A stretch of DNA of 64,000 nt from Morganella psychrotolerans (GCF_001676055.1 NZ_LZEX01000046.1:124001-188000), one strand, 5' to 3'. Positions 43,415 to 53,835 are shown, counted from the stretch's first letter. Made by a program: numbers and translations. Notes: generated from the sequence alone by a model not told the origin.

Positions 43415-44263
43415 ATGTGGAAGAAAGTAATTGTGCTCAGTTGCCTGATGGCGGCTTTTCCGCTGATGGCGCGTCCTTCACAGGAGATAACACCGCTGAG
43501 TGAGGCGGCAGAGCAGCAGTTTACGGTGACGCATCATGAGATGAATAACGGAACGCGGGCTTACCGGTTGTATATCGCGCAGCCGAAACAGCCGCAGGCG
43601 GCTTATACCGTGGTTTATATGCTGGATGGTAACGGACAGTTTCCGATGATGCTCAATCAGCTCAGTGCCGGGAATATTCGTACGCTGCCGCTGGTGGTCG
43701 GGATTGGCTATCCGTCTGATATTGCCTATCCGAAAACACGCACGTTGGATTATACGCCCCCGGCGGTTGGTGAGCAGTTTGCTGATGGCGGCGGTGAAGT
43801 CGCTTTCCGGCAGTTTATCCGCCAACAGGTTATTCCGTGGGTAAGTAATCACTATGCTGTCGATAATCAACGGTGCTATTTCTTCGGGCACAGTCTGGGC
43901 GGGCTATTTGTATTGCGCACCGCCATGTCAGAGCCGGATATCTTTACCGACTATATCAGCGCCAGTCCCTCGCTCTGGTGGGGGCACGGTACTTATATGA
44001 CTCAGGAACGTATTGCAGCCGTTTCGCCGGATATCCGCCTGACCATTACACAGGGCGGGCTGGAGGAAAAACCAGATCCGTCACGCATGAGTGATGAACA
44101 AAAACAGAATCTTGCTGCCCGTTACAGTAAGATTACGGCGCGTGAAGTGTGTGATCAATTACAACAGCAGGGCAAACAGTGTCAGTTGCACAGCTTTGCC
44201 GGTAAATCACACGGCAGTGTGATTCCGGATGCGATTAATACGGTTATTTTACAGCTTCCGTAA
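43415..44263 (+). CDS. IroE/BesA-like periplasmic esterase
   Basis: A 282-residue alpha/beta hydrolase with a signal peptide (MWKKVIVLSCLMAAFPLMA). The nucleophile elbow is GHSLGG, followed by SASPSLWWGHG, and the catalytic His is in SFAGKSHGSV. It resembles the enterobactin-type trilactone esterases (IroE, Fes relatives) that linearise siderophores in the periplasm. Next to an IreA-like receptor this makes sense. The start at 43415 is preceded by GGGGTTATGTG; the longer in-frame version at 43364 has no signal peptide. Confidence 0.82.
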   Translation: MWKKVIVLSCLMAAFPLMARPSQEITPLSEAAEQQFTVTHHEMNNGTRAYRLYIAQPKQPQAAYTVVYMLDGNGQFPMMLNQLSAGNIRTLPLVVGIGYPSDIAYPKTRTLDYTPPAVGEQFADGGGEVAFRQFIRQQVIPWVSNHYAVDNQRCYFFGHSLGGLFVLRTAMSEPDIFTDYISASPSLWWGHGTYMTQERIAAVSPDIRLTITQGGLEEKPDPSRMSDEQKQNLAARYSKITAREVCDQLQQQGKQCQLHSFAGKSHGSVIPDAINTVILQLP

Positions 44264-44549
44264 ATCCGGAAATTACGTTGGTTTTTTGTTAATTTTTATT
44301 TAAAAGTATCGTTAACAACAGGGGAAACCACATTTTTCCCTGTTAACGCCCCGCATGACAAAAACTATTCGTCAGCATTAGTTTTTTTGATTTCATTTCT
44401 CTTTCATAACAGTCTATATTCCGCAACGTTTCTGATATAAATCCACTGCTTCCGGCTAAAACCCGCCATTAACTATTTTGGCGATGGATCAACCTGAGAA
44501 AAAAGCAGCGTTATTTTTTTGGTTTTTTTGTTTAGGTGGAGATAGAGCA

Positions 44550-45710
44550 GTGATTCACAATACCGGCACGCCGCGTCACGACAGCGTGTTAATCCCTGTC
44601 GCGGGTCTGACCCTGTTTGCAATCGCATCCGGTTATCTGATGAGCCTGATCCCGCTGTCGCTGGGTAGCTTTGCTATCGGCAGTGAATATGCCGGCTGGT
44701 TAGCCAGCGCTTACTATGTCGGTTTATTGCTCGGCTCAATGCTGATTGAACCGGTTATTGCCCGCATTGGTCATCGCCGGTCATTTATTCTGTTTGCCCT
44801 GGCACTGGCTGCCACGGTCGTTATTTTGCCGTTTTATACTGAACTCAGTGCCTGGCTGGTTTCCCGCCTGCTGGCAGGGTTTGCGGTTGCCGGTATTTTT
44901 GTGGTGATTGAGTCCTGGTTACTGATTGGCGATAACCCGGCTGTCCGGGCTAAACGACTGAGTTTCTACATGACGGCGTTGTACGGCGGAACCACGCTGG
45001 GACAATTGGCTATCGGTGTGTTCGGTACGGCGGGTGTGGTGCCGTTTACCGTGGTTATCGCGTTGCTGCTGATTGCTGTTTTGCCACTGCTGTTTTCCGA
45101 TGCACAGCCGGTTTGTCACGGCGGGCACAAAAACCTTTCCCTGAAGCAAATTTTTCGTCTGAGTAAACCGGCGATGGTCGGTTGTATGACATCCGGCATT
45201 GTGATGGGAACCATATATGGTCTGATGCCGCTGGCATTACAGGAAAAACAGTATAATACAGAGCAGGTCGGCGGACTGATGGCGGCAATTATTCTCGGCG
45301 GCATGATAATTCAGCCGGTGATCAGCAAGCTATCTTCCCGGATGAGCAAAGTATTATTGCTGGCAATGGTTTCCCTGCTTGGTGTATTTGCCATGGGAAT
45401 GATTTATATTTCCGGCCATTATCTGGTGATGGTTACCGGGCTGGCATTGCTGGGTATGTCTTCATTTGCCCTTTATCCGGTAGCGATCACACTGGCGTGC
45501 GACACGCTCACAGCGAATGTCATTGTTGCCGCCACTCAGGTTATGCTGTTTTGTTACAGCGTCGGCTCAGCGGCAGGCCCGCTGGTTGCCGGGCAATTTA
45601 TGAAACAGCCCGACGGTATTATGAATTTCTTCTTTGTTGTTCTGTTGTCCACCGCAATTTATATGTTGCTGTCAGCTGTGCGCCGCAAGTCACACATTCT
45701 GGCAAGCTGA
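44550..45710 (+). CDS. MFS transporter, YcaD-like
   Basis: A 386-residue 12-helix major facilitator: LTLFAIASGYLMSLIPLSLG, the motif A-like GSMLIEPVIARIGHRRSFIL between helices 2 and 3, and GIVMGTIYGLMPLAL in the second half. The layout resembles E. coli YcaD, whose substrate is unknown. I start at the GTG at 44550, preceded by GGTGGAGATAGA; an upstream ATG (44484) would add a Lys-rich extension with two T7 runs and no ribosome binding site. Confidence 0.8.
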   Translation: MIHNTGTPRHDSVLIPVAGLTLFAIASGYLMSLIPLSLGSFAIGSEYAGWLASAYYVGLLLGSMLIEPVIARIGHRRSFILFALALAATVVILPFYTELSAWLVSRLLAGFAVAGIFVVIESWLLIGDNPAVRAKRLSFYMTALYGGTTLGQLAIGVFGTAGVVPFTVVIALLLIAVLPLLFSDAQPVCHGGHKNLSLKQIFRLSKPAMVGCMTSGIVMGTIYGLMPLALQEKQYNTEQVGGLMAAIILGGMIIQPVISKLSSRMSKVLLLAMVSLLGVFAMGMIYISGHYLVMVTGLALLGMSSFALYPVAITLACDTLTANVIVAATQVMLFCYSVGSAAGPLVAGQFMKQPDGIMNFFFVVLLSTAIYMLLSAVRRKSHILAS

Positions 45711-45719
45711 TTTCTCTGC

Positions 45720-45776
45720 TATACCCAACGTCATTCCGCAGCCAACACACCTGCAGTTTGAATGAATAAGGGTATA
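45720..45776. repeat. Short-form dispersed palindromic element
   Basis: TATACCCAACGTCATTCCGC and TTGAATGAATAAGGGTATA form an imperfect inverted repeat with GCAGCCAACACACCTGCAG between. Compared with the 125-bp copies the centre is missing. Confidence 0.8.
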
Positions 45777-45781
45777 TATCC

Positions 45782-45824
45782 AAAAAAAAACGCCGCATTG
45801 ATAAATGCGGCGTTCTTTTTTTTT
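45782..45824. terminator. Bidirectional terminator between the MFS and His/Asn-rich genes
   Basis: AACGCCGCATT pairs with AATGCGGCGTT around GATA, with A9 before and T9 after, so it works on both strands. Confidence 0.88.
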
Positions 45825-45834
45825 AATCAGTGAA

Positions 45835-46362
45835 TTACTGTGCGGTGTTATCCGGCAGAATCTCAACAATGCTGGTGCGGACATAATACTGCTGACCACT
45901 TACCGGTGCCGGTACATCACCTGCCATTTTTGTCAGTGCATCTTTTGGTGCATCTGTTGTGACAGATGACTGGTACATTTGATTATGGTTCATGTCACGG
46001 ACACTGGCGCGTGCATAATATTGTTTACCGTCTTTATTCACCGCCGGGGCATCTGATATCATTTTTTTCAGCGTTTCACCCGGTGTGGCGGTAGTTTGTG
46101 ATGCCTGATAAACCGGTGCGCGATTGTTATGATTACCACGACCATTGTGATTATTATTGCCGTTGTGGTTACCGCGCATCATGCCATGACGTCCGCCGTT
46201 ACCATCGCAATAACCATTGTTATTACCACGATGGTAATTACCGTTATCATTCATGTTCTGTGTATTTTGCTGTTGCTGATTAACCGGAGCCGGTGCTGCA
46301 ACTGCTGCAAAACCTGCGCCTAATAAGCTGAGACTGATAACGCCTGCAATCATTTTATTCAT
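45835..46362 (-). CDS. Periplasmic Asn/His/Gly-rich protein with two repeats
   Basis: A 175-residue protein with a signal peptide ending AVAA. Residues 30-80 are low-complexity (Asn, His, Gly, Arg: RGNHNGNNNHNGRGNHNNR with a Cys in NGYCDGNGG), which could bind metal. Residues about 82-128 and 129-173 are two copies of one repeat: ETLKKMISDAPAVNKDGKQYYARASVRDM and DALTKMAGDVPAPVSGQQYYVRTSIVEI. The shared YY.R.S/TI core points to a YdgH/BhsA-like periplasmic fold, but I am not sure. Its gene faces a bidirectional terminator. Confidence 0.7.
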   Translation of the reverse strand: MNKMIAGVISLSLLGAGFAAVAAPAPVNQQQQNTQNMNDNGNYHRGNNNGYCDGNGGRHGMMRGNHNGNNNHNGRGNHNNRAPVYQASQTTATPGETLKKMISDAPAVNKDGKQYYARASVRDMNHNQMYQSSVTTDAPKDALTKMAGDVPAPVSGQQYYVRTSIVEILPDNTAQ

Positions 46363-46700
46363 GTTAATTTTCCTTCTGTATTAATTTGAATGAATCTTCG
46401 TGTTGCTGTTGGCGCTATCATTAAACATTCCGGATTTGCTGACAATCCGTTTTACCCTTTCTGACGGTGAAATCATAATCCCTGCACAATTCATCATAAT
46501 CTCTTCATAATTCTCTTTTTTTCTCCTTATTTCAGGTGACGGAAAAACTGACAAAATAGTATATAATCTATGAAATAATTTAATAAAATTTATATTTACT
46601 TACACAAAAAATGCGCTAATAGGACTAATCTTCTTATTATTCATAAGATGAATTGTTATCACTAACAGAGACCTAAATTTAAATAACCTGAGGAAATGAT
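46363..46700. other. Divergent promoter region
   Basis: This AT-rich stretch separates two divergent secreted-protein genes and should hold both promoters. No reading frame or clear operator is seen; TTATCACTAACAGAGACC (about 46655-46675) is the only notable word. Confidence 0.45.
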
Positions 46701-47195
46701 ATGAAAAAAATTACCCTGATTGCCGGTATCATCGTATCTGCATTTTCACTTTCTGCGGTGGCTGCAACCACTGCCCAATCCGGAACAGTTAAATTCACCA
46801 CTCAGGCTGAAGGTGTGCAGGCCGGCAATACGGCAGATTATCTGATTGGTAAAACCTGGGTGACAACGCAGGCGCTGGATCAGAACGGTAAAGCTATCCC
46901 GGCAACGGATGAGAGTGTAGCCGGTTTCTTCGGGCTGGCTGATTATGAAAAAGACGGCACAGTCAAAATGTATACACCGGAAGGTAAGCTGAAATTGCAG
47001 GGTGACTGGTCATTCAGTAAAGACGGTAAAACCCGCTCACTGACCGGTAAAAATGATAAAGGTGAGGTTTTATTCACCCGGGTTGTGGAGAATGTTAAAG
47101 TCACCCCGGATGAATATATTTATCGCGTCTATCCGAAAGCGGATGACAAAACACACTATGCGGATATTGTCCATAAACCTAAAGCTGCAGAATAA
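46701..47195 (+). CDS. Secreted DUF4822-like protein
   Basis: A 164-residue protein with a signal peptide (MKKITLIAGIIVSAFSLSAV, cut near VAA). The mature domain has the motifs IGKTWVTTQALDQNGKAI, GFFGLADYEKDGTVKMYTP, LQGDWSFSKDGKTRSLTGK and DEYIYRVYPKADDKTHYADI, which I recall as DUF4822. Its calyx-like strands suggest a small beta-barrel; function unknown. The start follows GAGGAAA at normal spacing. It has its own terminator. Confidence 0.7.
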   Translation: MKKITLIAGIIVSAFSLSAVAATTAQSGTVKFTTQAEGVQAGNTADYLIGKTWVTTQALDQNGKAIPATDESVAGFFGLADYEKDGTVKMYTPEGKLKLQGDWSFSKDGKTRSLTGKNDKGEVLFTRVVENVKVTPDEYIYRVYPKADDKTHYADIVHKPKAAE

Positions 47196-47216
47196 ATACT
47201 GATTTTTCAGCAGAAG

Positions 47217-47240
47217 AAGCGCCGTTATGGCGCTTTTTCT
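47217..47240 (+). terminator. Terminator of the DUF4822-like gene
   Basis: AAGCGCC pairs with GGCGCTT across GTTAT, followed by TTTCTG. Confidence 0.75.
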
Positions 47241-47255
47241 GTTTTTACAGCAGGA

Positions 47256-47963
47256 TCACAGTATCAGCGCCGTTTCGAGCGCCAGTTCGATCATATTGTG
47301 CATCGCATTCTGGCGCTGATCGATAGTCAGTTTTCCGCCGTTTTTAATATGATCCGAGGTAGTGAGAATCGCCAGTGCCCGTGCGCCGAGTTCTGCCGCC
47401 ACGGTGTACAGCCCGGCAACTTCCATATCCACCCCGAGAATACCGTATTGTTCCATCACCTTAAACAGTTCAGGGCGGGTGCTGTAAAACAGGTCGGCGG
47501 TGAAGACATTGCCGACTTTTACCGGCTGTTGCAGCCGCTGTGCAGTTTTCACCGCGCAGGAGAGCAGATGCCAGTCTGCGATCGCGGCCAGGTCATTGTT
47601 ATAAAAGCGGTCGCGGTTTACTTTTGAGTCAGTACTCGCACCCATGGCAATGACCACATCCAACAATTTCACATCATCACGTACCGCGCCGCTGGTGCCG
47701 ATACGGATCAGGTTTTTAGCCCCGAAATCGTTAATAAGTTCATAGGCATACATGGAAATTGAGGGGATGCCCATGCCGTGTGCCATGACCGAAACGCGCT
47801 TACCTTTATACTCACCGGTATAGCCCAGCATATTACGGACGTGATTTACTTCCCGTGTTTGCGTTAAATAATGTTCAGCAATAAACTTGGCGCGCAGGGG
47901 ATCTCCGGGCATAATAATGGTTTCAGCGAAATCGTTTGCGTCTGCCTGAATTGCAACTGCCAT
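47256..47963 (-). CDS. deoD: Purine nucleoside phosphorylase
   Basis: A 235-residue Deo[21 protein letters not shown], the [21 protein letters not shown] glycine-rich phosphate loop, [40 protein letters not shown] with the catalytic Glu-Met region and a TSDHI motif with the proton donor Asp. It cleaves purine (deoxy)nucleosides with phosphate. It is divergent from a nucleoside permease, an obvious functional pair. RBS is GGAGAG before the ATG. The deoABC genes are not next to it. Confidence 0.94.
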   Translation of the reverse strand: MAVAIQADANDFAETIIMPGDPLRAKFIAEHYLTQTREVNHVRNMLGYTGEYKGKRVSVMAHGMGIPSISMYAYELINDFGAKNLIRIGTSGAVRDDVKLLDVVIAMGASTDSKVNRDRFYNNDLAAIADWHLLSCAVKTAQRLQQPVKVGNVFTADLFYSTRPELFKVMEQYGILGVDMEVAGLYTVAAELGARALAILTTSDHIKNGGKLTIDQRQNAMHNMIELALETALIL

Positions 47964-48108
47964 AAACGTGCTCTCCTCTCAATCAAACTGTGTGCGGGGG
48001 CGGTATTTGTCAGTCAGCATGTTAGCACGGTTTGCTTTTTGTACCGCCGTTTACGGCGGGATTTTCAGCTCAGATTTTTCACCCAGGGATTTCTACCGGA
48101 TACACATT

Positions 48109-49377
48109 ATGAATACAGCAATCGGCATTATGGGGATAGTGGTGTTACTGGGGATCGGATATTTGTTATCTGAGAACCGGCGTGCGATAAATTTTCGCAC
48201 AGTAGGGCTGGCTTTTATTATTGAACTGATTTTGGGCGGATTAATTCTGTATTCCCCGGTCGGGCAAAATGTCCTGCTCGTGATGGCAGACGCGGTTACA
48301 ACGGTAATCAACTTTAATAATGCGGGAACTCAATTTATTTTCGGCGGCCTGGTCAGCGATAAAATGTATGAAGTTTTCGGCAACGGCGGTTTTATTATTG
48401 CACTGCGGGTTCTGCCGATTATTGTCTTTTTCTCTGCACTGTCTGCGGTGCTCTATTATCTGGGGATCATGCAATTTATTGTGCGCTGGGTCGGCGGGGG
48501 ATTACAGCGATTGCTGAAAACCAGCCGCGCAGAATCAATGAACTCGGCGGCAAATATTTTCCTCGGTGTGACTGAAGCGCCGTTACTGGTTAAACCATAC
48601 CTCGGCAGTATGACCCGCTCTGAACTGTTTGCCGTGCTGTGTGGCGGGCTGGCCTCGATTGCCGGTACGATGCTGGTGAGTTATGCGCAACTCGGTGTAA
48701 AAATGGAGTATCTGCTGGCTGCGTCATTTATGGCCGCTCCCGGCGGCTTGTTATTCGCCAAACTGATGATCCCGGAAACGCAGGAGACCGCCGATGAGTC
48801 CAATGCCAAACCGGTGCAGGAAAATCGCCCCGCCAATATTATTGACGCCGCTGCTGAAGGCGCAATCAATGGCTTAAATATGGCACTGGCGGTGGGCGCT
48901 ATGCTTCTGGCGTTTGTCAGCTTGGTTGCGTTACTGAACGGGTTGCTCGGCGGTGTCGGGGGCTGGTTTGGCTTGCCGAATCTCAGTATGGAGCTTGTTC
49001 TGGGGTATGTGTTGTCGCCGATGGCCTGGCTGATGGGCATTCCATGGAATGAAACGCTGACCGCAGGCGGAATTATTGGTCAGAAAATTGTTATTAATGA
49101 GTTTTTTGCGTATGTGAATCTGGCGGAATATTTGAGAGGTGATGCGGTTGTGGCTGCCACCGGGTTGCCGATGACAGAGCGTACTCAAATCATTCTCTCT
49201 TTTGCATTATGCGGATTTGCTAACTTCGGTACTGTCGCGATAGCCATCGGCGGAATCGGCAGCCTTATCCCGGAGCGGCGCAAAGAGATTGCCACACTGG
49301 GTATGAAAGCATTAGTCGCGGGGGTGCTGTCCAACCTGATGGCGGCGACAATAGCCGGATTGTTTATCGGCGGGTGA
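48109..49377 (+). CDS. Concentrative nucleoside transporter (NupC/NupX type)
   Basis: A 422-residue CNT permease with about ten membrane segments. Family landmarks include FRTVGLAFIIELILGGLIL, the G-x-x-S/TExP-type signature in IFLGVTEAPLLVKPYL, GGLASIAGTMLVSY, and the C-terminal CGFANFGTVAIAIGGIG. It imports nucleosides with protons and is divergent from deoD, so it supplies the phosphorylase. The start at 48109 gives a standard first helix; the longer in-frame version is unlikely. Confidence 0.9.
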   Translation: MNTAIGIMGIVVLLGIGYLLSENRRAINFRTVGLAFIIELILGGLILYSPVGQNVLLVMADAVTTVINFNNAGTQFIFGGLVSDKMYEVFGNGGFIIALRVLPIIVFFSALSAVLYYLGIMQFIVRWVGGGLQRLLKTSRAESMNSAANIFLGVTEAPLLVKPYLGSMTRSELFAVLCGGLASIAGTMLVSYAQLGVKMEYLLAASFMAAPGGLLFAKLMIPETQETADESNAKPVQENRPANIIDAAAEGAINGLNMALAVGAMLLAFVSLVALLNGLLGGVGGWFGLPNLSMELVLGYVLSPMAWLMGIPWNETLTAGGIIGQKIVINEFFAYVNLAEYLRGDAVVAATGLPMTERTQIILSFALCGFANFGTVAIAIGGIGSLIPERRKEIATLGMKALVAGVLSNLMAATIAGLFIGG

Positions 49378-49414
49378 TAAATCCGGATTGAAACAGCGGT
49401 AATGGCAGGTGAAT

Positions 49415-49517
49415 TGATAACGGGCAGGCGGACGAAAAGCATGCGCGTCATGGATGACGCGCCTGAGCGCACACGGATGTGTTTACCGCGACTTTTCGTT
49501 TTGCCCGTTATCAGTGA
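49415..49517. repeat. Imperfect inverted-repeat element
   Basis: GATAACGGGCAGGCGGACGA on the left and TTTTCGTTTTGCCCGTTATC on the right form long imperfect arms around internal palindromes (GCGCGTCATGGATGACGCGC). About 100 bases, distinct from the other palindromic family. No coding frame. Confidence 0.65.
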
Positions 49518-49569
49518 ACCGGGAGAGCGCAGCAGGGCTTAACGCAGCACCATACTGTATGCCCGACGG

Positions 49570-50574
49570 CTACTTATAATCCCCTTTCAGGTAGCGGAAA
49601 AAGGAGGGGTTTACCCACACTTTCTCACTTTTTACCTGCATACCGCTTTTTGCTTTGCGGATATTCTCTGCCTGTTTTTCTGCATTTTCCGGCAGAGCCA
49701 TCAAATCGGCCTGATAATGGCCTTTTGTTACACGGGTTTCGGTCACTTCATCATAACCGGTTACCGGCACATAGCTGCGATAGAACGGCTGCCACCAGGC
49801 TGCGCGGATAAGCCCTTTCTGATCAGCACTGTTTTTCTTGGCGTATTGGTCAATCAGCGCCTGAAAACGATCGCGCTCTGCGATGGTCGGAAATTCAAAA
49901 TCGAGATTATATTCGCTGGCGATAGCGACTTTTTTCCCGCTTTTCAGTGTGGTTACCGGGTAATCAGATTCTCCCCACTCCTCCAGATAAACAAATGCAG
50001 AGGATTTCGGCGTAAGTTGTACTTTCGGGTCAAATCCTTCGCGTTTAAGCAGATAAACTAACTGTGCCGCGTGATTGATATCATTGTGTCCGTAGCGGAT
50101 CATCCGCGTTTTATCAAAGCCGGATTCTTCCCGCACATCGACAAGGTTATAACCGCTGGTATAGCCTTTATCAATAAATTTATTCAGTGATATCAGTGTC
50201 TTTGAGTCATTCGGGAAAACGGCGGTTTCCCATGCTGCAAGCAGGCGCGGGACAATGTTTTTATCCGAGACATTACCCAGATAGCGGGTTTTACTCTGCT
50301 GCGCATCAACAAACGCCTGAAGTTTGTCGCTGTTTGCCGCCGGCGTTTTCAGATCTGCCGGAGTCAGTGCGCCGATAGTGACCATCAGTGCATCATATTT
50401 GTCTGCGCCCGGTTGCTGCGTCAGTGATGAAATCTGAGCCGGGCTGTAGGTCTCTGCCAGTTCTGTCAGCGACAAGGTATCTGCTGTCTGTTGTGAGGTC
50501 AGCGCAAGGGCAGGGTGTAAACTACTGAACAAGAATACAGATAATAATGTGCCGATAAATAAGGGTTTTTGCAT
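49570..50574 (-). CDS. Hypothetical periplasmic protein
   Basis: A 334-residue protein with a signal peptide (MQKPLFIGTLLSVFLFSSLH to ALA). The mature part is largely helical and Asp/Lys/Gln-rich, with one recognisable-looking cluster (GYNLVDVREESGFDKTRMI, a following HNDINHAAQLVYLLKREGF, and EWGESDYPVTTLKSGKKVAI). A C-terminal YKGD-type end (FFRYLKGDYK) follows. I do not recognise a family. It stands alone between a repeat and the tiny ORF region. Confidence 0.72.
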   Translation of the reverse strand: MQKPLFIGTLLSVFLFSSLHPALALTSQQTADTLSLTELAETYSPAQISSLTQQPGADKYDALMVTIGALTPADLKTPAANSDKLQAFVDAQQSKTRYLGNVSDKNIVPRLLAAWETAVFPNDSKTLISLNKFIDKGYTSGYNLVDVREESGFDKTRMIRYGHNDINHAAQLVYLLKREGFDPKVQLTPKSSAFVYLEEWGESDYPVTTLKSGKKVAIASEYNLDFEFPTIAERDRFQALIDQYAKKNSADQKGLIRAAWWQPFYRSYVPVTGYDEVTETRVTKGHYQADLMALPENAEKQAENIRKAKSGMQVKSEKVWVNPSFFRYLKGDYK

Positions 50575-50769
50575 AATTTATCCCGTAAAATGCTGCAAAC
50601 AAACGATTGCATCACAATATCATATTGTTGCGCGGTGAGTGATAAAGTGTCGTGATTTTTTTACAGTAAACAGAATAAAAAAAAGTACGGGGAAAACTTG
50701 CAGGAAAGGGCTGGATGAGTAAGATACACCGGACGTGACGTGATGGTTATCACGGTTTTTGGAGATATT

Positions 50770-50844
50770 ATGAAAGCGCTTTACCGTAAGTTAGTTGCAA
50801 AGATTGATCAGTTTTCTGTACTCATTCCTATGCGTTTTTTCTGA
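50770..50844 (+). CDS. Candidate 24-residue peptide ORF
   Basis: MKALYRKLVAKIDQFSVL… then IPMRFF is preceded by GGAGATATT, a good ribosome binding site. It is short, basic and could be an amphipathic helix. Its 3' end overlaps the 3' end of a convergent small ORF on the other strand. I found no recognisable relative, so it may be a regulatory leader or an unstudied small protein. Confidence 0.35.
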   Translation: MKALYRKLVAKIDQFSVLIPMRFF

Positions 50845-50965
50845 TCCGCCGGGCTCGTCTTTCTCTGCGTGTCATGTGTATGGCGCGCTGTAACCGGACA
50901 AGCAAACGCAGAGCCTGTCTGCGGGGAAACAGCGGGTATTGCCAGTGTAACAGAGAGAAGTACAT
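50828..50965 (-). CDS. Candidate 45-residue Arg-rich small protein
   Basis: MYFSLLHWQYPLFPRRQALR followed by LLVRLQRAIHMTRRERRARR is preceded by GGAGG six bases upstream, the best ribosome binding site in this region. It has a hydrophobic aromatic N-terminus and an Arg-rich C-terminus. It lies downstream of tutB on the same strand but after a terminator. Its 3' end overlaps the small plus-strand ORF by 17 bases, an antisense arrangement. I do not know a family. Confidence 0.5.
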   Translation of the reverse strand: MYFSLLHWQYPLFPRRQALRLLVRLQRAIHMTRRERRARRIRKNA

Positions 50966-51007
50966 AATTTGCCTCCCGGCAGATTAGCCTGTGTGATGTT
51001 GCAAAAG

Positions 51008-51035
51008 CGGCCGGATATTTTTCAACATCCGGCCG
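51008..51035 (-). terminator. Terminator of the tutB-like gene
   Basis: CGGCCGGAT pairs with ATCCGGCCG; on the minus strand CTTTTGC follows. It comes shortly after the permease stop codon. Confidence 0.8.
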
Positions 51036-51049
51036 TCAGTAACACTCTC

Positions 51050-52312
51050 TTATTTAAAGGTCGGCAGCCAGCCGAACACATCCAGGATCACGGTTAAGTA
51101 AACCACCGCACCACAGACAATCACCAGGTTCAGTACCGCGTTATTACAAGGTGCGGTATATATGGCGCTGCTGTAGCGTTTACGGGATGCTTTAACCAGG
51201 AATGGCGGTAAAATCACACTCCAGATAGTAAAGGCCAGACCGGCGTAGCCGATGGCGTACACAAATCCGTTCGGGAAGAAAAAGCACACCACAGCCGGTG
51301 GCAGATAAGTCACCACGGCAGTTTTAAAGCGACCGGCGCTGTCGTTTTTAAACTTCAGCAGGTCAGCGATATAATCAAACAATCCCAGTGTTGCGGCTAA
51401 CAGTGAGCTGGCGACAGCAAAGTTTCCGAAGAATGTCAGAATGACTTCCATGGTTTTGCCTGACATTACACCGCCGATAGCTTCGACGAACACATCAATA
51501 TTGCCGCCTTTCTCAATGATTGGCGCAAAGTTTGCCCGGCTGATATTCCCCATCGTGACACCCAGCCAGAAAATATACAGCAGCAGTGCAAACACGGTGC
51601 CGATAATAATTGAGCGGGTGATGAAGCGGAATTTCGTTTTGCCGTACAGTTTGACCAGGCTCGGCACATTACCGTGGAAACCAAACGAAATAATACAGAA
51701 CGGTAATGTCATCAGCACATAAGGGAGATAGCTGGTGCCTTTAATGGCAACCGAGGCCGAATCAAACAGATTCGCAATCTCCACATGGGCAACCAGTCCT
51801 GAAAATGTGGCAAAAAAGGCAATAAATTTACCGAAAATCAGGATGGTGGTAATGCGCCCGACCCACAGAGAGCTGTACCAGACAATCACACCGACCAGAC
51901 AGGCAACAATCGCCACCGCAGCTTTAATCGGAATTGCGGTTCCGGTGTATTTCAGTATTGTCTGTGACAGCACAGCGGAAGAGCCGGAAATATAGGCATA
52001 GGTCAGAATATAGAGTACAAACCCGAAGGCGATACCCACGACGACATTCCATTTTTTGCCCAATAATTCCGTTGTAAAGGTATTAAAACTGGCGCCCGGT
52101 TCGAAGTGAAGATTCACTTCAACTAACATTAGCCCGGTCATTAACATCATGACGGAAACTAAAAGTAAAATAATAGTCGCACCGGAAAACCAAACCCCGG
52201 CCATTGCAATGGGTAATGAAAACATACCGCCGCCAACGACGGTTGCAATAACAAGCATTGTCCCGCTGGTCAGTCCGGGTGATTTATTTGTATCGGAACT
52301 ATGAACACTCAT
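51050..52312 (-). CDS. tutB: Aromatic amino acid permease, TutB/TnaB-like
   Basis: A 420-residue HAAAP-family transporter with about eleven helices, beginning GTMLVIATVVGGGMFSLPIA and with IISFGFHGNVPSLVKLYG in the middle, as in TnaB, Mtr and TyrP. Located right after tyrosine phenol-lyase in the same direction, it matches tutB, the tyrosine permease of the tpl operon in Pantoea agglomerans and Citrobacter. It would import tyrosine for cleavage to phenol, pyruvate and ammonia. A hairpin with a T-run separates it from tpl, so its expression is likely lower. Confidence 0.85.
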   Translation of the reverse strand: MSVHSSDTNKSPGLTSGTMLVIATVVGGGMFSLPIAMAGVWFSGATIILLLVSVMMLMTGLMLVEVNLHFEPGASFNTFTTELLGKKWNVVVGIAFGFVLYILTYAYISGSSAVLSQTILKYTGTAIPIKAAVAIVACLVGVIVWYSSLWVGRITTILIFGKFIAFFATFSGLVAHVEIANLFDSASVAIKGTSYLPYVLMTLPFCIISFGFHGNVPSLVKLYGKTKFRFITRSIIIGTVFALLLYIFWLGVTMGNISRANFAPIIEKGGNIDVFVEAIGGVMSGKTMEVILTFFGNFAVASSLLAATLGLFDYIADLLKFKNDSAGRFKTAVVTYLPPAVVCFFFPNGFVYAIGYAGLAFTIWSVILPPFLVKASRKRYSSAIYTAPCNNAVLNLVIVCGAVVYLTVILDVFGWLPTFK

Positions 52313-52403
52313 AATAAAAGTTTCCTATTAATGATCAATATCACCAACAGCATTCATATCTATCGATTTTATTTGTTCGTTTTTATTAGTAAGATGCAGA
52401 GAC

Positions 52404-52430
52404 AAAAAAGCCCCATTAAAGTAATGAGGC
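52404..52430 (-). terminator. Attenuator-like hairpin between tpl and tutB
   Basis: On the minus strand GCCTCATTA pairs with TAATGGGGC across three bases, followed by TTTTTT. It probably reduces, rather than abolishes, transcription into the permease gene. Confidence 0.75.
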
Positions 52431-52446
52431 CTTTGTCATCAATTTG

Positions 52447-53835
<1,389 letters not shown>

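Noticed and set aside
45782-45824. An A9/T9 run as a possible slippage site
   Set aside because: It lies in an intergenic terminator, so slippage there would not change a protein.
46098-46323. His/Ile-rich plus-strand frames opposite the periplasmic protein
   Set aside because: They are antisense shadows of the low-complexity linker of the minus-strand gene.
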